From Salibacter halophilus (lineage in GTDB: Bacteria; Bacteroidota; Bacteroidia; Flavobacteriales_G; Salibacteraceae), in assembly GCF_008806325.1 (NCBI RefSeq), contig NZ_WACR01000006.1, positions 124,001 to 188,000 of the forward strand: DNA of 64,000 nt, read 5' to 3'. Shown here piece after piece: positions 1-9,167 of this stretch. Position 1 is the first letter of the stretch. Each line of letters opens with the position of its first letter. Both the position numbers and the translations under genes were made by a program. The notes beneath the pieces are model-generated. The model ran no database searches and was not told the DNA's origin. It worked only from the letters and a program-made list of their open reading frames with translations.

Positions 1-1380
1 GTAGCCTATCATCTGGCTCCGGTAAGCAAGCGAAACCTTGTCGCATTGATTGCCAGCTTGATTTTTTATATGTGGGGAGCACCCATGTTTTTTTGGATTT
101 TGATCACACTGCTTATTATCAATTTTTACGTGGTCAGATCCATTGACAGCAACACTAGCCATCATAAGTTCAGCAGAAAAACACTCCTCACTATTTCACT
201 CATCATCAACCTGGGAACACTTGCTTATTTTAAATATGCTAACTTCTTCGTTGATAATGTAAACTATCTTTTGCAAAACATCGGTTTTAGCTCTGTAGGC
301 TGGACTGAAGTTGCACTTCCAATCGGTATATCATTCTTTACATTTCAATCGATCACCTACTCACTTGATGTTTACTGGCGAAAAAATGAAGCACTAAAAA
401 GCATATTTGATTATCTACTTTATATCTTGCTTTTCCCACAATTGATAGCCGGACCAATAATTCGGTTCAATACCATAGCAGGAGAAATTAAAGATAGATC
501 CAGGAACTATACACTTGAAAACAAACTCAAAGGAGTGTATATCTTTATTATTGGATTATCGAAAAAGGTTTTTATTGCCAATGAGGTTGGAGGCTTTGTG
601 GACCTGGTTTTTGAGAACAGTGGTGAGCTGTCTTTATTCTATAGCTGGCTCGGAATAGTAGCTTATGCAATTCAAATTTACTTTGATTTTTCAGGCTATT
701 CAGATATGGCAATAGGATTGGGTAAAATCATGGGCTTTAACTTTCCTGAAAACTTCAAAAGCCCATATACATCAAAATCTATTTCTGAGTTTTGGAGAAG
801 GTGGCACATCACACTGGGAGCTTTTATGCGTGATTATCTTTACATTCCGTTAGGTGGGAACAGAACCACTAAAACACGAAATTTAATTAATCTCGTGGTT
901 GTGTTTTTACTTTCAGGATTATGGCATGGAGCCTCCTGGAATTTTGTCATTTGGGGAGCCTGGCACGGTGCTTTTTTGATGCTCGAGCGATTATTTTTGG
1001 GAAAACTTATCAAGAGGTCACCAGGCGTAGTTAACTTGATTTATTGCAACATATTAGTGCTCATCGGGTGGGTGTTTTTCAGAGCCGGGGATCTGACACA
1101 AGCTACAGCATATCTCAAAAATATGGCCGGTGTTAAAAACGGTATGGCTTCTATAGAACTACCGGATAACGGGTTTTTCTTTTTTCTTCTTGCAGGAATT
1201 ATCTTCTCTTTAATCACATTGACGAGTGCTGGTAAAAAAGCAGAGAACTTTTTGTTTTTCTCAGATCACACAAAAAAAGAGCACATTGTACTGAGTTCAG
1301 CGAGTGTCGTTTTATTCGTTGTTTGTGTGAGTTATATATCCGCTTCAGGCTTTAATCCATTTATTTATTTTCGGTTCTGA
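1..1380 (+). CDS. MBOAT-family membrane O-acyltransferase, 5'-truncated by window edge
   Basis: Membrane-bound O-acyltransferase of the AlgI/DltB type, which moves acyl groups (usually acetyl) across the inner membrane onto an extracytoplasmic glycan or other acceptor. The frame is open to the left edge, so the true start lies outside; a TTG at 46 is only the first start-like codon. Counting from 46, FWRRWHITL lies near residue 249 and GLWHGASWNF carries the likely catalytic His at about 294. Many hydrophobic helices span the protein. The gene is followed after 2 bases by an AlgX-like gene and then a second MBOAT, so it belongs to an acylation cassette. The acceptor cannot be read from sequence. 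Confidence 0.92.
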   Translation, partial: VAYHLAPVSKRNLVALIASLIFYMWGAPMFFWILITLLIINFYVVRSIDSNTSHHKFSRKTLLTISLIINLGTLAYFKYANFFVDNVNYLLQNIGFSSVGWTEVALPIGISFFTFQSITYSLDVYWRKNEALKSIFDYLLYILLFPQLIAGPIIRFNTIAGEIKDRSRNYTLENKLKGVYIFIIGLSKKVFIANEVGGFVDLVFENSGELSLFYSWLGIVAYAIQIYFDFSGYSDMAIGLGKIMGFNFPENFKSPYTSKSISEFWRRWHITLGAFMRDYLYIPLGGNRTTKTRNLINLVVVFLLSGLWHGASWNFVIWGAWHGAFLMLERLFLGKLIKRSPGVVNLIYCNILVLIGWVFFRAGDLTQATAYLKNMAGVKNGMASIELPDNGFFFFLLAGIIFSLITLTSAGKKAENFLFFSDHTKKEHIVLSSASVVLFVVCVSYISASGFNPFIYFRF

Positions 1381-1382
1381 TT

Positions 1383-2678
1383 ATGAAAAGGGTTGACCAC
1401 AAAAAAGGATTATTAATTGCGCTTTTGATCGTGCTTGCTTTTCCCCTTATAACCGGGTTATTTTCAATTCAAATAGGGACAAAGCTACACCGCTCTAAAG
1501 AGGCACAGCCACCTGATGAGATTACAATGAGCTCTTGGTTCAACGGTAGTTGGCAAGACCAGGTTGTGAGTTATGTTAATGATCACATTGGTTGTTTTCC
1601 ACTTTTTGTCAAAATTCACAACCAACTTGAGTATTTCTTTTTTGGCAACATCCACACTCGCGATATCATTAAAGGGAAAGAGAACTATTTATTTGAAAAC
1701 ACCTATGTAAATGCACTTTACGGAAAAGACGAAATAGATGACTCAATAGTCGTCAATAATACGAGAAAGCTGAGGCAGCTTCAGGATACTTTAAATTCGC
1801 TTGGAAAACCACTGATCTTTTGCATGGCGGCTAATAAGGCCGTTTATTTCAGCGAGTTGCTACCAAAAGTTACTTCTGCTAATACGAACTACTCAAAATA
1901 CCTGAGGGAGTTTGAGCGTCAAAATGTCAATCACATCGACTGCAATGGCTGGTTTTTAGACATGAAAGATTCACTTGACCACGCTTTATTTCCTCAGTTT
2001 GGAATACACTGGAGTCATTTTGCGGGTATTTTGGTGGCCGATACAGTCTCGAATAAATATGAAGAGTTAGCAGGCTGGAACCTGCCTGAGCTTGAAATAT
2101 CTGAGAAGTCATACAGCACAAAACCAAAGTTTGATGATAATGATATTGCCACATCAATGAATCTGTTCACAACACCAGATCCCCGGCCTTTAATCTATCC
2201 CAGGTATTCATGGTTGAGCGATAACTCTGATAAAAAGGACAAAAAGCTTCTTATGATAGGAGATAGCTTTATGTGGGAACTATTCAAGCGTTCAGGAATT
2301 GGATCTAACTGTTTTAAAGAACAGGAATTTTGGTATTACAACCAAACGATACATAAAACACACCAGGTGGATAGTTTACCGATGTTGACAAGGCATATTA
2401 ATACTATTGAAAAGATAGAAGAATTTGATGCGGTATTAATTGTTTCTAACGGTCCAAACCTGCCTCAGTTTACCTGGGACTTTGTAAAGAACACACTCAA
2501 TTTGCTCAACAATTCCTCTTATGCTCCGGAAGAACGAAACAATGCATATTTGAAAAGCCAGTGTTATGGAAACGGAAAGTGGAGAGCAGTAATTGAAAAT
2601 CAAGCCAATAAAAGAAATATCCCCATTGATTCAATGGTTTCTGTTTATTTGCACGACAAGCACTACAAACGACTCTAA
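1383..2678 (+). CDS. AlgX/DHHW-type SGNH-like acetyltransferase partner protein
   Basis: 431-residue protein with one N-terminal membrane anchor (about residues 10-28) and a long extracytoplasmic domain. Two blocks suggest the SGNH-hydrolase-like fold of AlgX/AlgJ (DHHW family): IHWSHFAG near residue 207, giving a His-containing block, and MIGDSFMWELF near 292, where GDS is the nucleophile block. Such proteins accept acyl groups from an MBOAT partner and place them on a polymer. It lies 2 bases after one MBOAT gene and 2 bases before another, strongly suggesting one transcript. Family assignment rests on motifs and context; the polymer substrate is unknown. Confidence 0.75.
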   Translation: MKRVDHKKGLLIALLIVLAFPLITGLFSIQIGTKLHRSKEAQPPDEITMSSWFNGSWQDQVVSYVNDHIGCFPLFVKIHNQLEYFFFGNIHTRDIIKGKENYLFENTYVNALYGKDEIDDSIVVNNTRKLRQLQDTLNSLGKPLIFCMAANKAVYFSELLPKVTSANTNYSKYLREFERQNVNHIDCNGWFLDMKDSLDHALFPQFGIHWSHFAGILVADTVSNKYEELAGWNLPELEISEKSYSTKPKFDDNDIATSMNLFTTPDPRPLIYPRYSWLSDNSDKKDKKLLMIGDSFMWELFKRSGIGSNCFKEQEFWYYNQTIHKTHQVDSLPMLTRHINTIEKIEEFDAVLIVSNGPNLPQFTWDFVKNTLNLLNNSSYAPEERNNAYLKSQCYGNGKWRAVIENQANKRNIPIDSMVSVYLHDKHYKRL

Positions 2679-2680
2679 AA

Positions 2681-4099
2681 ATGCGTTTTAACTCTTTAGA
2701 ATTCGTCATATTTTTTGCTGTTGTTTTCTTTGTTCTGTGGCGGTTTAACAAACGCCTAAGGACAAACAACATAATTTTGCTTGTTGCCAGCTATGCTTTC
2801 TATGGCTGGTGGGATTATCGTTTTCTTTTTTTAATCCTTGCCAGTTCGGTAGTAGATTATGTTGTAGGCTACAAAATTCCAGAAAGCAAAAACAAGAAAG
2901 CCTGGTTGTCAGTGAGTCTCATCGTTAACCTGGGGCTGCTGATGTTTTTCAAATATTACAACTTCTTTGTCGAGTCAGCTAATGATTTAATGGAATCGCT
3001 GGGTTATGAAGGATCTAACAACGCGTTAAATATTATTTTACCTGTTGGGATTAGTTTTTACACCTTCCAAACACTTAGCTATTCTCTCGATGTTTACAAA
3101 GGCAAGATCAAACCTCAAAAAGACCTCTTGGCATTTTTGAATTATGTTAGCTTTTTCCCCCAACTAATAGCAGGTCCAATCGAAAGAGCCTCAACATTTT
3201 TACCTCAATTCTTAAAGAAAAGAGAGTTCAATTATGATAATGCAATTATAGGTTCAAGACTATTGCTGTATGGGTTTTTCAAGAAAATGGTAATAGCCGA
3301 TAATATTGGCCTTGTAGTGGATGGTGTATATGCCAACATTCAGAACCACTCATCAGCTGAATTATTGGTGGCAGCTTTGCTGTTTTTTGTACAACTGTAT
3401 TGTGATTTCTCAGCATATACTGACATTGCTCGAGGTGCAGCAAAGCTTTTGGGTTTTGAGCTGATGAAAAACTTTAAAACACCACTTTTTTCAAAAAGCA
3501 TCCCTGAGTTTTGGACAAGGTGGCACATATCCTTAACAACCTGGTTTAGAGATTACTTTTTTATATGGTTAGCCGGTCTTAACAAAAAAAGCACCCTATG
3601 GAGAATTTTAGCAACTATCATATTGTTTTTCGTCATAGGCCTTTGGCATGGAGCTAACTACACTTTTGCAATATTCGGTTTACTTAATGGCATCTTTTAT
3701 ATACCGCGAATTTTAGCTCGTAAAAACAGGGTTCTTCGTAACGGCCTCAAAACATTGAACACCAATCCTGTTTTGAGCAAGTTTGCAATAGTGTTTACTT
3801 ACTTATTATTATCAATTACTGGAATACTGTTCAGATCCCCAGATATTCAAACCGCAGGAATGTACTATTCCTCAATGCTATCATTTGATACCATGTCACT
3901 GTCAGAGCCCGTTATAAATATGATTTACGTTTCTGTCGGGATATTGGCTTACGAATGGATCATGAAAGAAAAGAGCCATCCATTTGAAATTAGTAACTTC
4001 AACCCAATACTGAGAAGGTCAATTTATGTTGTACTCATAGTCTTGATATTAGTGGTTGGATACTTTGGTAAAGAACCGTTTTATTATTTTCAATTCTAA
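2681..4099 (+). CDS. MBOAT-family membrane O-acyltransferase (second copy)
   Basis: 472-residue polytopic membrane protein of the AlgI/DltB family, complete, starting at ATG 2681. FWTRWHISLTTWFRDY and IGLWHGANYTF (candidate catalytic His about 323) match the MBOAT signature, as do PVGISFYTFQTLSYS and the SFFPQLIAGPIERA block, which are close to the same blocks in the upstream MBOAT. It is paired with the SGNH-like gene that begins 2 bases after its stop. Two different MBOATs in one cassette suggest either two acylation sites or two acyl donors on the same product (inference). Confidence 0.93.
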   Translation: MRFNSLEFVIFFAVVFFVLWRFNKRLRTNNIILLVASYAFYGWWDYRFLFLILASSVVDYVVGYKIPESKNKKAWLSVSLIVNLGLLMFFKYYNFFVESANDLMESLGYEGSNNALNIILPVGISFYTFQTLSYSLDVYKGKIKPQKDLLAFLNYVSFFPQLIAGPIERASTFLPQFLKKREFNYDNAIIGSRLLLYGFFKKMVIADNIGLVVDGVYANIQNHSSAELLVAALLFFVQLYCDFSAYTDIARGAAKLLGFELMKNFKTPLFSKSIPEFWTRWHISLTTWFRDYFFIWLAGLNKKSTLWRILATIILFFVIGLWHGANYTFAIFGLLNGIFYIPRILARKNRVLRNGLKTLNTNPVLSKFAIVFTYLLLSITGILFRSPDIQTAGMYYSSMLSFDTMSLSEPVINMIYVSVGILAYEWIMKEKSHPFEISNFNPILRRSIYVVLIVLILVVGYFGKEPFYYFQF

Positions 4100-4101
4100 A
4101 C

Positions 4102-5304
4102 ATGAGAAAATACCTGGTTAAAATATTGCCCTATTTACTGCTTTCATTGATTTATGTGGGAGTTGGAGAGTTCTTCCTGATACGTTTTCAGGAAGTTACT
4201 CCGCTTGACACCGTTGTTGAAAAGCAAGGAGAAGAAGGTGAGGAGGAGTATTTTGGGCGAAGACTCATTTCCAACTCACTCAATCATTACAAACTCAAAA
4301 TGTTTGAGAAAAAACAACCAAAAGTATTAGTAGCAGGCCAATCAATTACTCTTCAGTTTAGAGACTTCATGTTTTCGCCTTACGAGAATGATTTTTACAA
4401 CAGCGGTTTAATGCTCAGGAACCTCTCTGATCTCGAGTACCTAACCAGTAAGTTTGAAAGTGGAAAGTACAGGTCACCTGATATTATGCTATTAGGGATG
4501 GATTATTCTTTTGTCCTTAAAGTAAACCCACTAGATTTAATGGAAGGCCTTAAAAACCCACCAGAAGATCAGGCTTATGACTCTAAGGCTCACTTTAAAG
4601 CTATGCAGAGTATTTTTAAATACGGCAAAACACGTAAAATCCCTGATGTGGACGTGGGCTACGGGAGAGCCGGAATGATAGGAAGAGGCTACCGAACTGG
4701 TGGAAGCTACCGCTACAAGCCAGAAGTGGAAAAATTTGTTGAAACCGGCCACCATCACGATGAAGGACATTTGGTCGAAAGACTGGCAAACAGACAGAGG
4801 CCATTTATCGAGCCAATTGAATACGATTCAGCAAAAGCTAAAAGGGTCTTTTCGGTTCTGAAACGAATTGACGAGCTCGATATCAAGCTTATTCTGTACT
4901 TCCCTCCTTATTCTGACCACTTCTTTAAAGCTGCACAAAAAGATGATCATTTCATGAGTTTTTGGAAAGACTACATGGCTTTCCAGGATCGTGTATCGTC
5001 ACTTGGCTATAATGTTATTCCATTCACTACACCAAAAGAGATTGGTCTTAACGATAAGTTTATGATAGACTCAGAGCATACGGGAGAAGTGATGTGTGCT
5101 TTGCAGCTGTATGAGTTTTTTCAGTCAAATAAGGAATCATTCCCTGAGATCAACACCAAAAGAATCAAACAGGAAATACAAACAGACTACACTACTCCTA
5201 TTTCATTTTTGAGAGACTCGATTAGTCGACCATTAAGAGGACAGGTCAATAGAGACTTGATGGCTCCGGCTCTGACCAAAATAGAAGAATATGCCCACGA
5301 TTAA
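4102..5304 (+). CDS. Membrane-anchored SGNH-like protein of the acylation cassette
   Basis: 400 residues with one N-terminal hydrophobic segment (about 8-26) and an extracytoplasmic remainder. I do not recognise a named family. VLVAGQSITLQFR (near residue 76) could be a modified GxS nucleophile block, and MIDSEHTGE near residue 325 could supply the Asp/His pair of an SGNH-type active site. ILYFPPYSDHFF fits the same fold. Its place 2 bases after the second MBOAT mirrors the first MBOAT/AlgX-like pair, so it is probably the acceptor-side partner of that MBOAT. The C-terminus overlaps the next gene by 14 bases. Confidence 0.65.
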   Translation: MRKYLVKILPYLLLSLIYVGVGEFFLIRFQEVTPLDTVVEKQGEEGEEEYFGRRLISNSLNHYKLKMFEKKQPKVLVAGQSITLQFRDFMFSPYENDFYNSGLMLRNLSDLEYLTSKFESGKYRSPDIMLLGMDYSFVLKVNPLDLMEGLKNPPEDQAYDSKAHFKAMQSIFKYGKTRKIPDVDVGYGRAGMIGRGYRTGGSYRYKPEVEKFVETGHHHDEGHLVERLANRQRPFIEPIEYDSAKAKRVFSVLKRIDELDIKLILYFPPYSDHFFKAAQKDDHFMSFWKDYMAFQDRVSSLGYNVIPFTTPKEIGLNDKFMIDSEHTGEVMCALQLYEFFQSNKESFPEINTKRIKQEIQTDYTTPISFLRDSISRPLRGQVNRDLMAPALTKIEEYAHD

Positions 5305-6046
5305 TACGGATAAAGCATGGAATAAATACGGAAAAGATAATCCGTATTTTGGCGTTTTAACACATGATGAATACCTCAACGAAAACCTCAATGAGGAAAG
5401 CATTGAGAAGTTTTTCAAGACGGGATCTCAATACGTTGAAGAAACGCTTAACGATATACATCAAAAACTCAAGCCCGGGTTCAAACCCAAAACAGTCCTG
5501 GATTTTGGTTGTGGTACCGGCCGACTCGCAATTCCGTTTGCTAAAATAGCTGATGAGGTTGTGGGACTGGATGTCTCTAAAGATATGTTGAGCGAAGCTG
5601 AGAAAAATACCGCTCGATATGATGTAAAAAATTTATCGCTCCATTTATCTGATGATTCACTTTCAGCTATCAAGGGGAAAAAGTTCGACCTTATCAACTC
5701 CTACATTGTTTTGCAGCATATCAATGTCAACAGAGGGATGGCCTTTATCGATCAACTCACCAACCAGCTGAATGAAGGAGGAGCAGGCGTGTTGCATGTA
5801 ACACACGGAACCCTCAAAAACAAAGTCAAACAAACGAGCGATTTTTTGCGCTATCGTGTTCCTTTTTTAAATGGATTCATCAATATCATGAAGGGGAACA
5901 GCTTTTCAAAGCCTCTAATGCAAATGAACATTTACGATATCAATAAAATCATTCAGCTTTTACAGGATAAAGGAGTGAAAAACCTATTCATGAAACTCGA
6001 GCAACACGGAGACTATACCAGCACAAAAATTTATTTTGTGATTTAG
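5291..6046 (+). CDS. Class I SAM-dependent methyltransferase
   Basis: 251-residue soluble protein. The glycine-rich SAM-binding motif I is VLDFGCGTGRLAIPF near residues 68-82, followed by an acidic motif VVGLDVSKDML, typical of a Rossmann-fold small-molecule methyltransferase. No membrane segment is visible. The start ATG at 5291 overlaps the preceding SGNH-like gene by 14 bases, so it is probably translated from the same mRNA and may modify the same glycan, for instance by O-methylation (inference). The substrate is unknown. The next gene is convergent, 14 bases away. Confidence 0.85.
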   Translation: MPTINTDKAWNKYGKDNPYFGVLTHDEYLNENLNEESIEKFFKTGSQYVEETLNDIHQKLKPGFKPKTVLDFGCGTGRLAIPFAKIADEVVGLDVSKDMLSEAEKNTARYDVKNLSLHLSDDSLSAIKGKKFDLINSYIVLQHINVNRGMAFIDQLTNQLNEGGAGVLHVTHGTLKNKVKQTSDFLRYRVPFLNGFINIMKGNSFSKPLMQMNIYDINKIIQLLQDKGVKNLFMKLEQHGDYTSTKIYFVI

Positions 6047-6060
6047 TGCAACAAATAGGT

Positions 6061-7185
6061 CTATTTTTGAAATAGATCGATGTAATCTTTAAAAATATAT
6101 ACTTTTCCTCTTTGTGAACTGGTCATCTCCTGAATCACATTCGCTTTTTCCAGGTCTTTAATTAGTTGATAGGCAGAAACCTTAGATTTATCTATTATGT
6201 TTTTTACACTTTCAGCATCTATAATTGGATTGCTGTACAATGCCTCTACTACCTTTTTTCCATCTCCTGAGCGCCCTTTCAATGTGCTTAACCTTTCATC
6301 TATAGATTTTTGGAGCTGTAAAATTCCATCAAATGAAGAAACTCCTTTTCTTGCTGTTTCTATGACACCTGTCAAAAAGAATTTAAACCACTGATTGATG
6401 TCATTTTTTGTTCTCACCCTCATTAAGTTGTCATAGTAAAGCTCCCTGTGATTCTCGAAAAAATCAGAAAGATAGAGGATGGGCTGTTTCAGGATTTCCT
6501 GACTTACCAGGTATAGCGTTATCAATAACCTTCCAATTCTTCCGTTTCCATCTAAAAAAGGGTGAATTGTTTCAAATTGATAGTGAATTAGTGCTATTTT
6601 CAATAAATCAGGCATGGGGTTTTGAAGATCGTTAGCAAATTTTTCCAAATCATTCATCAGGCCTGGAATCTCTTCATGTGGTGGCGGGATGAATAATGCA
6701 TCATTGAGTGTGGCGCCACCTATCCAGTTTTGACTTCGCCTGTATTCGCCCGGTAACTTTTGCTGACCTCTCACTCCTTGTAACAATACTTTGTGCGTGA
6801 GTTTTATTAATCTACTTGAAAACGGAAGGGTGTGAAGCTGTCTTATAGCCTCATCCATTGCTGAGATATAATTTTGAACCTCTTCCCAGTCGTTTCGCTT
6901 TTCTTCTGCTATATCGCCTCGTTTGAGAAATGCTTCTTCTATATTGGTTTGAGTTCCTTCGATTTTTGTAGACTGGGTTGCCTCTTTTGTAATATGCATC
7001 CTGATGTATAAATCAATATTGATGTATTCAGAATACATATCCAGCCTGCCCAGTAATCTATCTGCCTTACTGAGCAGCTCAAGCACTTCCATGTCATCAA
7101 TTTTCCAGCTCTGATTTATTCCGTTTGGAATAAAAGCGCTGTAATAACCCTGACTGATAACTTTTCCGGCACTAAAGTTTTTCAT
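6061..7185 (-). CDS. Fic-domain protein, class II, with C-terminal winged helix
   Basis: 374-residue Fic protein. The core motif HPFLDGNGRIGR begins at His208, the expected AMP-transfer catalytic residue. Upstream, STKIEG at about residues 72-77 matches the inhibitory-helix pattern (S/T)xxxE(G/N), with the Glu expected to block ATP gamma-phosphate placement; its position before the core makes this class II. A C-terminal segment (about 305-374) reads like a winged-helix DNA-binding domain. Family knowledge says such proteins AMPylate proteins and are autoinhibited. The upstream region carries repeated TTAACT/AGTTAAG elements, suggesting autoregulation (inference). No antitoxin partner is adjacent, so I do not call it a toxin-antitoxin pair. 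Confidence 0.92.
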   Translation of the reverse strand: MKNFSAGKVISQGYYSAFIPNGINQSWKIDDMEVLELLSKADRLLGRLDMYSEYINIDLYIRMHITKEATQSTKIEGTQTNIEEAFLKRGDIAEEKRNDWEEVQNYISAMDEAIRQLHTLPFSSRLIKLTHKVLLQGVRGQQKLPGEYRRSQNWIGGATLNDALFIPPPHEEIPGLMNDLEKFANDLQNPMPDLLKIALIHYQFETIHPFLDGNGRIGRLLITLYLVSQEILKQPILYLSDFFENHRELYYDNLMRVRTKNDINQWFKFFLTGVIETARKGVSSFDGILQLQKSIDERLSTLKGRSGDGKKVVEALYSNPIIDAESVKNIIDKSKVSAYQLIKDLEKANVIQEMTSSQRGKVYIFKDYIDLFQK

Positions 7186-7285
7186 GTTAACTTTAACTAG
7201 CTCCTTTCTTAATTAAGAAAAACACATTTTTACTTAACTAATTTTTTGCTAAGTTAAGAAAAACACCAAAAAACTTAACTAAGCG
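7186..7285. promoter_or_regulatory. Operator-like array of TTAACT/AGTTAAG repeats upstream of the Fic gene
   Basis: The 105-base gap between the Fic and hemB genes holds TTAACT at 7187-7192 and 7193-7198, the palindrome CTTAATTAAG at 7209-7218, CTTAACTA at 7233-7240, AGTTAAG at 7252-7258 and CTTAACTAAG at 7274-7283. TTAAGAAAAACAC occurs twice (about 7213-7225 and 7254-7266), each followed by a CTTAACTAA copy, so a unit of roughly 41 bases is repeated. This looks like a multi-site operator. The Fic protein's own winged-helix domain is the obvious candidate binder, but that is inference. Confidence 0.6.
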
Positions 7286-7290
7286 GAACC

Positions 7291-8283
7291 TTATTTAACC
7301 ATTTCGCAATAATCTTTAGCTAAGTAAGAAATGATCACATCAGCTCCGGCACGTTTGATGCTCAAGAGCATCTCGGGCATTGCGGTGTTGTAATCGAGCC
7401 AGCCTTTTTCACAGGCGGCTTTCAACATGGCAATTTCACCACTCACATTGTAAGCTGCGATTGGTATGTCATAGTTTGATTTTAGCATGTGAATGATGTC
7501 CAGATAAAAAGTGGCTGGTTTTACCATCATGAAGTCCGCTCCTTCCATGTAGTCTAGATCTGCTTCGAGGAGTGCCTCCCGCTTGTTAGCCGGGTCCATC
7601 TGATACGTCTTTTTGTCTTTTGGAATATCTTTTGAACTCTCTTTTGGAGCAGAGTCTAACGCATCGCGAAACGGACCGTAAAAGGCGCTTGCATACTTTG
7701 CCGTGTATGACATGATGGACACATCTTCAAATCCTTCTTCATCTAATGCATTGCGAATAGCTTCAATCCGGCCGTCCATCATATCGCTTGGACCAATTAT
7801 ATCGGCTCCGGCTCTTGCCTGTTCAACAGCCATCTTGGCTAAAACGACATTCGTTTCATCATTGACGATTTTTCCGTCTTTCACGATTCCGTCATGACCG
7901 TCAGAGCTGTATGGATCGAGCGCTACATCGGTGATGATATTGATTTCAGGGAAGTGCTTTTTTAGGGTTCTGAAAGCGTTGAGATAAAAATTATCAGGAT
8001 TGTAACTGTAGCTTCCTATTTCGTCTTTGAGTTCTTCTTCAACTTTTGGGAAAAACATAAAATTGCGCAATCCCAGCTTCATGCATTCTTCCACCTCTTT
8101 CACCAGCAAATCAACACTCCAGCGGTAATTACCTTGTAAAGATGAAATTTCTTGCTTTTGGTTTTCTCCATCTACAATAAACATTGGGTAAACAAGGTTA
8201 TCGGCTGTGAGGCGTGTTTCGCGCATCATCGCTCTTACCGCTTCGTTCTTTCTGTTTCTTCTGGGTCTGCGTGTCATCGTCAT
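7291..8283 (-). CDS. hemB: Delta-aminolevulinic acid dehydratase (porphobilinogen synthase)
   Basis: Condenses two 5-aminolevulinate molecules to porphobilinogen in tetrapyrrole synthesis. The Schiff-base lysine is in MMVKPATFYLD and a second active-site lysine in YTAKYASAFYGPFRD. The metal-site region reads DVALDPYSSDGHDG: the cysteines of zinc-dependent enzymes are replaced by Ala/Asp, the pattern of magnesium-responsive HemB. I chose ATG 8283; a TTG at 8292 also opens the frame, and ATG 8277 is possible. Length of about 330 residues is normal. Transcription diverges from lgt. Confidence 0.96.
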   Translation of the reverse strand: MTMTRRPRRNRKNEAVRAMMRETRLTADNLVYPMFIVDGENQKQEISSLQGNYRWSVDLLVKEVEECMKLGLRNFMFFPKVEEELKDEIGSYSYNPDNFYLNAFRTLKKHFPEINIITDVALDPYSSDGHDGIVKDGKIVNDETNVVLAKMAVEQARAGADIIGPSDMMDGRIEAIRNALDEEGFEDVSIMSYTAKYASAFYGPFRDALDSAPKESSKDIPKDKKTYQMDPANKREALLEADLDYMEGADFMMVKPATFYLDIIHMLKSNYDIPIAAYNVSGEIAMLKAACEKGWLDYNTAMPEMLLSIKRAGADVIISYLAKDYCEMVK

Positions 8284-8345
8284 AAAGCTCAAACTCTTTT
8301 TGATAAACTATCTTTGTTCGTTCAAAATTATATCAATTAACGGGT

Positions 8346-9167
8346 ATGCAGCACCTCGCTTACATAATTTGGGATTTTGATCCCCGTTTGTTTCCCTCAC
8401 TATTCGAGTCAATAGGCATAGAGCCACGCTGGTATGGTGTGCTTTTCGCAACGGGATTTTTACTGGGTTTCAACCTCATGAAAAAAATGTTGAAGCACGA
8501 AAATTATCCTGAAGAATGGATGGATTCTCTGCTTATCTATGTCATGGTCGGAACCATAATAGGTGCACGCCTGGGGCACGTCTTCTTTTACGACTGGGCG
8601 TATTACTCGCAGAATCCCGGTGAAATTCTCATGACATGGAAAGGCGGACTCGCAAGTCACGGAGCAGTTGTGGGAAATATCACGGCAATTTGGTTGTGGT
8701 CAAAATTCAAAGCGAAAATGCCTGTTTTATGGTCACTCGATAGAGTTGTGATTACCATAGCTTTGGCAGGATCGCTCATCAGATTAGGTAACTTTCTCAA
8801 TTCTGAGATTATTGGTGAACCGGCCGATGTACCATGGGCTGTTATTTTTACCCGCATTGATATGGTTCCGCGCCACCCGACTCAAATCTACGAATCCATC
8901 GGGTATTTGCTGATTTTCCTTTTTCTTCATCAATCGTATTGGAAAAAGAAAAAAGGCCAGTTTAAGGGCTGGATTTTCGGTTGGTTCCTTATGTTGATTT
9001 TCGGTTTCCGTTTTGCAATCGAGTTTTTCAAGGAAAATCAAGTAGCTTTTGAAGACGGAATGAGCCTGAATATGGGCCAATGGCTCAGTATTCCGCTCGT
9101 ATTTATCGGGGCGTACTTTGTTTGGAAGAGCTCTGACCGAAAAATTGAACCTAAAGAGGCCGAATAA
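8346..9167 (+). CDS. lgt: Prolipoprotein diacylglyceryl transferase
   Basis: Transfers a diacylglyceryl group from phosphatidylglycerol to the lipobox cysteine of prelipoproteins in the inner membrane. The 273-residue protein has about seven membrane segments. GGLASHGAVVGNITA holds the conserved His/Gly block, RLGNFLNSEIIGEP is the Lgt signature with the conserved Arg and Asn, and RHPTQIYES is the C-terminal conserved block. Length fits the family. Its stop codon directly abuts the GTG start of the next gene, so the two are probably co-translated. Several lipoproteins in this window would be its substrates. Confidence 0.97.
   Translation: MQHLAYIIWDFDPRLFPSLFESIGIEPRWYGVLFATGFLLGFNLMKKMLKHENYPEEWMDSLLIYVMVGTIIGARLGHVFFYDWAYYSQNPGEILMTWKGGLASHGAVVGNITAIWLWSKFKAKMPVLWSLDRVVITIALAGSLIRLGNFLNSEIIGEPADVPWAVIFTRIDMVPRHPTQIYESIGYLLIFLFLHQSYWKKKKGQFKGWIFGWFLMLIFGFRFAIEFFKENQVAFEDGMSLNMGQWLSIPLVFIGAYFVWKSSDRKIEPKEAE

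Noticed and set aside
1927-2157. Minus-strand ORFs of 60-150 codons inside long genes (also 8784-9173, 9820-10146, 21721-22221, 22196-22783, 25163-25609, 38520-38951)
   Set aside because: They are shadows of conserved genes on the other strand, show no domain, and have no separate start signals.
6061-7185. Fic toxin with antitoxin
   Set aside because: The inhibitory motif is within the same protein (class II), and no small antitoxin gene is adjacent.
8309-8330. Two TAnnTTTG boxes in the hemB-lgt gap as definite promoters
   Set aside because: Neither has a TTG at 17-23 bases upstream, and the box is common by chance; I leave them as possible only.
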